Made by a program: the position numbers and the translations under genes. From assembly GCA_964442905.1 (NCBI GenBank), contig CAYUBD010000029.1, positions 1 through 12,541 on the forward strand: a stretch of DNA of 12,541 nt. Reading direction: 5' to 3'. The notes beneath the pieces are model-generated. The model saw nothing but the letters and a program-made list of their open reading frames with translations, did not search any database and was not told the DNA's origin. Positions 8,308-12,541 of this stretch are shown piece by piece. This DNA is from JAFGFG01 sp964442905 (GTDB lineage: Archaea; Aenigmatarchaeota; Aenigmatarchaeia; QMZP01; JAFGSV01). How positions within the stretch are numbered: position 1 is the first letter of the stretch; each line of letters opens with the position of its first letter.

Positions 8308-9033
8308 TCACTTTTTACATCCACACACAAAACTTGCACCAAAATTTCCAGGTTTGAAATCAAACTCATATTTAGTTATCGTATGAGGCAAAATTATCAA
8401 GCCAGTCTCATCGAAAAGCTGAAGGACTTCTGAAAATGGTGACACAGACATTTCAATATGGTCTACCAAATCTCTTTCAACTTTTCTTCCTGCTTCTTCT
8501 GGAGTGTATAATACTTCAGATACAAGCCTACCATCAGGCTTGAGAATTCTCAGTTCTTCAGTGTTAATAGCCTTATGCTGACTGAAATCACAACAATTTA
8601 TCATACCATCAGAAATAAGCAAGTCAAAATAATTATCCAAGAAGGGGGTATTCTGTGCAAATGCAACATTAGGTAGATAAACAGCACCATCCAGCTGTTG
8701 AGAGTCTATCTTGTCCAGTGCCTCCTGCATAGCAAAGGGATATGCGTCTAAAACAGCTATAAGCAGTTCAGCATCTTTATTGTATTTTCGCAACATTCTG
8801 TAAACACTCAGAGGGTTTTCCCAGTATGAGCAGCCCATAAGCAGACTGTGTATTGAAGACTTTCCAGATAACGTATTTTCAAGTTCCTCGTCTATGGCAG
8901 GAGTATCCTGCCAACCTTGCATCGTCACTCCTGTTCTGTATTTACTATGTTTCACAAATTCATCAAAATATAATTTAACATCCTCCGTGCTTCTAAATGG
9001 CATACCATACTTTACACAGTCCGTTGAATTCAT
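8308..9033 (-). CDS. Class I SAM-dependent methyltransferase-like protein
   Basis: A 241-residue protein with a class I methyltransferase layout. A first strand and loop SLLMGCSYWENPLSVYRML (63-81) occupies the place of motif I but lacks the normal GxGxG. LIAVLDAYPFAMQEA (91-105) gives the acidic end of strand 2. FDLLISDGMINCCDF (136-150) fits motif IV, and LRILKPDGRLVSEVLY is the typical LkPGG strand-turn of methyltransferases. The degenerate motif I leaves catalytic activity uncertain, and the substrate is unknown. ATG 9033 was chosen because GAGGGGG lies 6 nt upstream; a GTG at 9051 is less likely. The gene leads a two-gene unit with the acetyltransferase and converges on the amidoligase operon. 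It is AT-rich like that operon, so a functional link with it is possible but only inferred. Confidence 0.68.
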   Translation of the reverse strand: MNSTDCVKYGMPFRSTEDVKLYFDEFVKHSKYRTGVTMQGWQDTPAIDEELENTLSGKSSIHSLLMGCSYWENPLSVYRMLRKYNKDAELLIAVLDAYPFAMQEALDKIDSQQLDGAVYLPNVAFAQNTPFLDNYFDLLISDGMINCCDFSQHKAINTEELRILKPDGRLVSEVLYTPEEAGRKVERDLVDHIEMSVSPFSEVLQLFDETGLIILPHTITKYEFDFKPGNFGASFVCGCKK

Positions 9034-9075
9034 TGCAACCCCCCTCATCACACATATCTACATTTTTCATGATGG

Positions 9076-9091
9076 GATTTAAGAATTAAAA
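9076..9091 (-). promoter_or_regulatory. Candidate box A for the methyltransferase-acetyltransferase unit
   Basis: Read on the minus strand this is TTTTAATTCTTAAATC, containing two overlapping TATA-like elements. A start of transcription about 25 nt downstream would leave a leader of roughly 20-28 nt containing the GAGGGGG ribosome binding site. Confidence 0.4.
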
Positions 9092-9129
9092 CTATGAAAA
9101 GAGGCAGAAGAATCAGGAAGGGCTAGATG

Positions 9130-9138
9130 TTTAAATAA
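9130..9138 (+). promoter_or_regulatory. Strong box A-like element (TTTAAATAA) in the divergent intergenic region
   Basis: Close to the archaeal TATA consensus. It would start transcription near 9160, giving a leader of about 50 nt before the winged-HTH gene. It may be a second, distal promoter for the HTH-nucleotidyltransferase pair. Confidence 0.4.
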
Positions 9139-9182
9139 TATAGATGCTACATTTAACTAAATTTTACTGGATAATAGTAATC

Positions 9183-9190
9183 TTTATTAA
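9183..9190 (+). promoter_or_regulatory. Box A (TTTATTAA) placed for a leaderless transcript of the HTH gene
   Basis: The centre of the element is about 25 nt before ATG 9212 and no Shine-Dalgarno sequence precedes that ATG. This is the geometry expected when transcription starts at the start codon. Confidence 0.5.
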
Positions 9191-9211
9191 TAAGTAAGCC
9201 TAGATTTGATT

Positions 9212-9841
9212 ATGAAAATAAAAGTGCTGCTCAAAAAGCTCGAGGGAATCCAGACCGTAGAAACGGTGATGTCCGTCCTTGGAGTGGACAGGCAGGGCGC
9301 AATCTATCACATCCACAGGCTCAGGAAGGCGGGCTATGTCAAAACGCAGAGAGCACCTTCAGGAAAGAGGGTCTACCAGATTTCCCATGAAAACAGTCAG
9401 GGCGGAAAGAGCTATTACGAAATACTGAACAGGCATTCGCCCATAAAGCTGCTCTCCACGAAAACCCATAAGATTTACGGGAGGGACGTGACACTGGAAG
9501 AAACGCTGATTTTCGCCATCACGTCAGGGAAAATCAGACTGATACTGGCTTCCCTGTCCCTGTTCGGGAAAATATCCAACTGGAAACTGCTATATAGACT
9601 CGCGAAGGAGAGCGGAGTGGAAAGAAAGGCCGGGGCGCTGTACGATTTATCCAGGCACCTGAAAATGAGGACGAAGAGGATGGACGGAAGGTTCAGAAGA
9701 CTGATGCTCCCGAAGCCATATGACAGATTCCAGTTCATAATAGAGGGGATCAGCACCAGTGAAGAGGAATACAGAAAAATCGAAGACAGGTGGAGGGTGC
9801 GCCTGCCCTTCAATAAGAGCGATCTGGAGGATTATCTATGA
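9212..9841 (+). CDS. Winged helix-turn-helix protein, putative antitoxin or regulator paired with a nucleotidyltransferase
   Basis: A 209-residue protein with an N-terminal winged helix at about 1-58: helix, then MSVLGVDRQGAIYHIHRLRKAGYV as the recognition region, then a wing (TQRAPSGKRVYQIS). The remaining 150 residues are basic and helical with no domain I recognise; the C-terminus is acidic (NKSDLEDYL). The stop overlaps the start of the nucleotidyltransferase as ATGA, so the two are translated together. HTH plus AbiEii/DUF6036-type nucleotidyltransferase pairs are known from prokaryotic abortive-infection and toxin-antitoxin loci, where the HTH protein represses the operon and neutralises the enzyme; applying that here is inference. 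ATG 9212 is chosen over the upstream TTG 9206 because a box A lies about 25 nt before it. GC-richer than the flanking genes. Confidence 0.68.
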   Translation: MKIKVLLKKLEGIQTVETVMSVLGVDRQGAIYHIHRLRKAGYVKTQRAPSGKRVYQISHENSQGGKSYYEILNRHSPIKLLSTKTHKIYGRDVTLEETLIFAITSGKIRLILASLSLFGKISNWKLLYRLAKESGVERKAGALYDLSRHLKMRTKRMDGRFRRLMLPKPYDRFQFIIEGISTSEEEYRKIEDRWRVRLPFNKSDLEDYL

Positions 9842-10479
9842 TAACGCTAAAGCAGCAGGAAACGCTATTCATGGAGATTTCAAGGAAATTAAAGAAAAGG
9901 ATTATCACATATGCCGTCGGCGGAAACGCCATGATTTACTGGGGCCACAAGGACGCAACGGTAGATGTCGATATGGTTTTCACTGATGCGCATGAGATGA
10001 GGGAGTTCGAGGAGGCCCTGAAGTCTTCGGGCTATACGGGAATGGATTCATCGCATGTTTACGGCCTGAAAGACAACCGGCCCGTCTTATTGAAGAGGAC
10101 CGGACAGGAAAGATTCGACCTGTTCCTGGACAAGGTCATAAGATTCGATTTCTCGGACGCCATGAAAAAAAGGGCCGAGAAAACATTCGAGTACGGGGAA
10201 AACCTCGTAATAAAGGTCGCCGACTATCATGACGTATTCCTGATGAAGTGCGCGACCGACAGGGGCAGGGACAAAGCAGACATCAAAGCGATACTGGAGA
10301 ACGAAGACATCGACTGGGACATCATCATAAGCGAAGCGTGCAACCAGATCAGGCTTGGGAACGGCGGTTCGGTTTTTGACGTCCTGGGAGAATGCCAGAA
10401 AATGAAGGAAGAGATGGGACTGAGAATACCAGACCGGTTTTTCCATGAGGTATGGGACATGTTTTCGGACAAAACATAA
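9838..10479 (+). CDS. DUF6036/AbiEii-like nucleotidyltransferase, putative toxin
   Basis: A 213-residue protein of the DNA polymerase beta-like nucleotidyltransferase superfamily. YAVGGNAMIYWG (25-36) holds the GG motif, and ATVDVDMVF (40-48) supplies the two metal-binding acids, Asp43 and Asp45. Asp94 in RFDLFLDK fits the third acid. The downstream helix FLMKCATDRGRDKADIKAIL matches the K-x-x-x-x-R-x-x-D-x-x-D helix of AbiEii and DUF6036 proteins. The catalytic set looks complete. Known relatives transfer nucleotides to RNA or protein targets, and some are toxins; the target here is unknown. The start overlaps the stop of the winged-HTH gene (ATGA), as expected of a two-gene toxin-antitoxin or defence module. 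A housekeeping role cannot be excluded from sequence. Confidence 0.75.
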   Translation: MITLKQQETLFMEISRKLKKRIITYAVGGNAMIYWGHKDATVDVDMVFTDAHEMREFEEALKSSGYTGMDSSHVYGLKDNRPVLLKRTGQERFDLFLDKVIRFDFSDAMKKRAEKTFEYGENLVIKVADYHDVFLMKCATDRGRDKADIKAILENEDIDWDIIISEACNQIRLGNGGSVFDVLGECQKMKEEMGLRIPDRFFHEVWDMFSDKT

Positions 10480-10620
10480 TCGGAAAAACCCTGTCAGGGG
10501 AAACCTGAAAAGAAGAAGATGAGCAGCAGAAGAAGCAGGAATCCAGGCCGAGCTAGCCGAAAATTCTTACAGTCTGTATGCCTAAAAAATAAAATAAGGG
10601 TAAAACATTAGTTGAGCCAA

Positions 10621-10630
10621 GTTATTTATT
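10621..10630 (+). promoter_or_regulatory. Candidate box A (TTATTTATT) for the ABC importer genes
   Basis: Centred about 28 nt before ATG 10654, where no Shine-Dalgarno sequence is visible. It supports that ATG over the in-frame TTG at 10612 and suggests an mRNA with little or no leader. Confidence 0.4.
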
Positions 10631-10653
10631 CCAAACAAAATGTAAATCATCAT

Positions 10654-11472
10654 ATGGGTACCAATTCAGCTGAGATAGAAATAAAGAATCTGACTAAAGT
10701 GTATAACAGGAACGAACCGAATGAAGTTTTGGCTCTGGACTCCATAAACCTTAAGGTACATAAAGGCGAGTTTGTAACCATTGTTGGACCTAGCGGGTGC
10801 GGAAAAACCACCCTTCTGGAAATTGTTGCGGGGCTAAACCAACCGACTAGTGGTAGTGTTTATTTAAAGGATAAGCATATCATGGGACCGGGTCCTGATC
10901 GGGCCATCGTCTTCCAACACTATGCCCTTTTTCCATGGAGGACCGTTATTAAAAACATTGAATTTGGGTTGGAAATTCAAAAAATACCATCTAGGAAAAT
11001 TAGAGAAATCAGCAAAAGGTACATTTCACTGGTAGGGCTTTCAGGATTTGAAAATAACTATATCCATGAACTCTCTGGTGGAATGAAACAAAGAGTTGGG
11101 ATAGCAAGAGCGCTTGCATACAATCCAAATATTCTATTGATGGATGAACCTTTTGGTTCTCTAGATGCCCAAACGCGCAAAGTTATGCAGGATGAACTTT
11201 TGAAGATACAAACGAAAGAGAACAAAACGATAATATTTGTGACCCATAGCATTGACGAGGCAATTTATTTGTCTGACAGGATTGCCGTAATGACATCAAG
11301 ACCTGGAAGAATTAAAAAAATATTCGAACATCATTTACCAAGACTGGGTTTTAAAGACGACATGCTATCTACATCTGATTTTGTGAAATTAAGACATAAA
11401 ATCTGGCAATTACTCAAAGTCGAAGTTACAAGAGCGCAAGCGAGTGAAAAGATGTTAAGGAGAAAAATATGA
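10654..11472 (+). CDS. ABC importer ATP-binding protein, nitrate/sulfonate/taurine (NitT/TauT) type
   Basis: A 272-residue ABC ATPase with every key motif. Walker A is GPSGCGKTT (45-53). The Q-loop region is VFQHYALFPWRTV (Gln88), the FPW being typical of SsuB/TauB/NrtD proteins. The signature is LSGGMKQR (140-147), Walker B with catalytic Glu is LLMDEP (161-166), the D-loop is SLDAQTR and the switch His is in FVTHS (His198). It powers uptake through the permease encoded next, with which it overlaps by ATGA. The substrate class (sulfonates, taurine, nitrate, pyrimidine precursors and others) cannot be told from the ATPase. Start ATG 10654 preferred; TTG 10612 would add 14 residues ahead of the usual family N-terminus. 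Confidence 0.92.
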   Translation: MGTNSAEIEIKNLTKVYNRNEPNEVLALDSINLKVHKGEFVTIVGPSGCGKTTLLEIVAGLNQPTSGSVYLKDKHIMGPGPDRAIVFQHYALFPWRTVIKNIEFGLEIQKIPSRKIREISKRYISLVGLSGFENNYIHELSGGMKQRVGIARALAYNPNILLMDEPFGSLDAQTRKVMQDELLKIQTKENKTIIFVTHSIDEAIYLSDRIAVMTSRPGRIKKIFEHHLPRLGFKDDMLSTSDFVKLRHKIWQLLKVEVTRAQASEKMLRRKI

Positions 11473-12218
11473 ACAAAAGATATTTTTATAGTTTTATTGG
11501 GCCAATCATATTCTTTGTTGCTTGGGAAAGTATAGGAAGATCAGGCCTTGTTGCATCATATATACTACCTCCCTTTTCAGAGGTTTTCGTTGGCTTCATA
11601 GAACTTATGCTATCGGGAGAATTGATTGCACATGTTTCCACAAGCATCGTGAGGATATTTTTCGGTTTTGGAATGGCTGCATTAGTGGCAATTCCATTGG
11701 GGCTATTTATGGGATGGACCAAAAACGTCGAAAGGAGTATTAACCCGGTCATTGAAATGTTACGTCCCCTTTCACCAATAGCACTTTTTCCGCTTTTTAT
11801 CCTTTGGTTTGGTATTGGCATTTATTCAAAGATTGCAATAATATTTTGGGTTTGTTGGTTTCCTATTTTGATAAATACAATAAAGGGGGTCAAAACCGTT
11901 GACCACCTTTTAATAAAGGCAGCAAAATCGATGGGAGCAAAAAATTCAGCGTTGTTCACAAAGGTTGTTATACCATCATCCATTTTTTGGATCATTACAG
12001 GATTAAGGATAAGCATATCAGCTTCATTATTGGCATTAATTGCAGCTGAAATGATTGGAGCAAACAATGGAATAGGTTTTTTCGTTCTGATATCAGCACA
12101 GACGTTCAAAACAGTAAATATGTATGCTGGGATAATAACAATAGGCATGATAGGTTTTATTTTTAACTATTTTTTCCTTCTTCTTGAGAAAAAATTGACC
12201 AAGTGGCACATCAAATAA
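11469..12218 (+). CDS. ABC importer permease, SsuC/TauC (NitT/TauT) type
   Basis: A 249-residue hydrophobic protein with about six membrane segments, the usual length for this family. The N-terminal segment (8-24) leads into YILPPFSEV, a motif common in SsuC/TauC permeases. The cytoplasmic EAA loop that docks the ATPase is at about 150-171 (KAAKSMGAKNSALFTKVVIP) followed by GLRISISASL. The start overlaps the ATPase stop by ATGA, so the two subunits are translated together. No substrate-binding protein gene is present on either side, although this importer class needs one; it may be encoded elsewhere. No clear terminator follows; a T-rich stretch at 12269-12280 is only a weak candidate. Confidence 0.9.
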   Translation: MNKRYFYSFIGPIIFFVAWESIGRSGLVASYILPPFSEVFVGFIELMLSGELIAHVSTSIVRIFFGFGMAALVAIPLGLFMGWTKNVERSINPVIEMLRPLSPIALFPLFILWFGIGIYSKIAIIFWVCWFPILINTIKGVKTVDHLLIKAAKSMGAKNSALFTKVVIPSSIFWIITGLRISISASLLALIAAEMIGANNGIGFFVLISAQTFKTVNMYAGIITIGMIGFIFNYFFLLLEKKLTKWHIK

Positions 12219-12291
12219 TTTCGGCACAGTTTTGCAGGAAATTGACCGTGGGGCGCAAGCGTATATCACATTCTCTTTTGTGGTTAAATGA

Positions 12292-12300
12292 TTTATATTA
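12292..12300 (+). promoter_or_regulatory. Box A (TTTATATTA) placed for a leaderless NIF3-family transcript
   Basis: A near-consensus archaeal TATA element whose centre is about 24 nt upstream of ATG 12320. The bases before the ATG (AAATTAATTTTA) contain no Shine-Dalgarno sequence, so transcription probably begins at or next to the start codon. Confidence 0.6.
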
Positions 12301-12319
12301 ATCTATCAAATTAATTTTA

Positions 12320-12541
12320 ATGCCAAAAAAATTAACTGAAATAGCCGGATATCTTGATGATTTTCTCCAAGTAAACAGATACAAGAAGATAGACAGGGTA
12401 GGTGGTCTCATTTTCGATGGAAGAGAGGATGTAAAAAGAATAGCTTTTGCTGTGAATACAACAGTTGAGAACATTGAAAATGCAAATGAGAGGGGGGCAG
12501 ACCTCTTGATAGTGCATCATGGGGGGTGGGAAGAAACTGAT
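12320..12541 (+). CDS. NIF3/DUF34-family dinuclear-metal protein (3' end outside window)
   Basis: The first 74 codons of a gene cut by the window edge. The translation begins MPKKLTEIAGYLDDFL and continues with VGGLIFDGREDVKRIAFAVN and ADLLIVHHGGWEE. This is the NIF3 family pattern: an N-terminal helix, a GLxxxG-like segment, a strand (kIxxavdxt) and the ADxxxxHH motif whose histidines bind the dinuclear metal centre. Members are widespread and often annotated as 'GTP cyclohydrolase 1 type 2', but the physiological reaction is unsettled. Its own promoter at 12292-12300 separates it from the ABC importer genes. Confidence 0.8.
   Translation, partial: MPKKLTEIAGYLDDFLQVNRYKKIDRVGGLIFDGREDVKRIAFAVNTTVENIENANERGADLLIVHHGGWEETD

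Noticed and set aside
7887..8357. Plus-strand open frame (156 codons) opposite the GNAT gene
   Set aside because: The minus strand encodes an intact GNAT domain with its acetyl-CoA loop; the plus frame is its shadow, with no family features.
9144..9197. 17-codon open frame downstream of the TTTAAATAA element
   Set aside because: No ribosome binding site, wrong spacing for a leaderless start, and a composition like the surrounding AT-rich spacer.
10488..10511. Short inverted repeats (CCCTGTCAGGG and CAGGGGAAACCTG) after the nucleotidyltransferase gene as a terminator
   Set aside because: The stems are only 4-5 bp, overlap each other and are not followed by a T-tract.
10612..10653. TTG start adding 14 residues to the ABC ATPase
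   Set aside because: A box A-like element lies inside this stretch and the added residues precede the normal N-terminus of the family; ATG 10654 fits better.
9034..12319. tRNA, CRISPR repeats or transposase genes in the spacers
   Set aside because: No cloverleaf-compatible pairs, regularly spaced repeats or transposase-like frames were found by inspection.

Overview
The window looks archaeal. Short A/T-rich box A elements lie about 24-28 nt upstream of several start codons that lack ribosome binding sites, which suggests leaderless mRNAs. It opens with a very heavily N-glycosylated, membrane-anchored surface protein of archaeal type. Gene pairs overlap as ATGA or TAATG. The lineage cannot be fixed from this sequence; a DPANN or deep euryarchaeal organism is a guess.

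Layout: (1) nt 1-2847 (+), the 3' part of a GC-richer gene for a surface glycoprotein. (2) nt 2919-7755 (+), four overlapping, AT-rich genes: a large protein with weak ATP-grasp-like features, a GCS2-type (glutamate-cysteine ligase-like) carboxylate-amine ligase, an HExxxH metallopeptidase resembling the DUF1704/MATCAP carboxypeptidases, and a stand-alone class II glutamine amidotransferase with an N-terminal catalytic Cys. (3) nt 7893-9033 (-), a convergent pair: an AT-rich SAM methyltransferase-like gene followed 4 nt later by a GC-richer GNAT acetyltransferase. (4) nt 9212-10479 (+), a winged-HTH protein and a DUF6036/AbiEii-like nucleotidyltransferase overlapping by ATGA, resembling a toxin-antitoxin or defence pair. 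(5) nt 10654-12218 (+), the ATPase and permease of a nitrate/sulfonate/taurine-type ABC importer with no binding protein gene nearby. (6) nt 12320 to the end (+), the start of a NIF3/DUF34 gene.

The most interesting part is the four-gene operon at 2919-7755. One clear and one possible amide-bond-forming ligase are coupled to a peptidase and an Ntn-type amidohydrolase. This suggests either synthesis and trimming of a gamma-glutamyl-type small peptide or metabolite, with logic like EgtA/EgtC in ergothioneine synthesis, or a reversible addition and removal of amino acids on a peptide or protein. The substrate is unknown. Base composition switches repeatedly between blocks, which suggests a mosaic accessory region.
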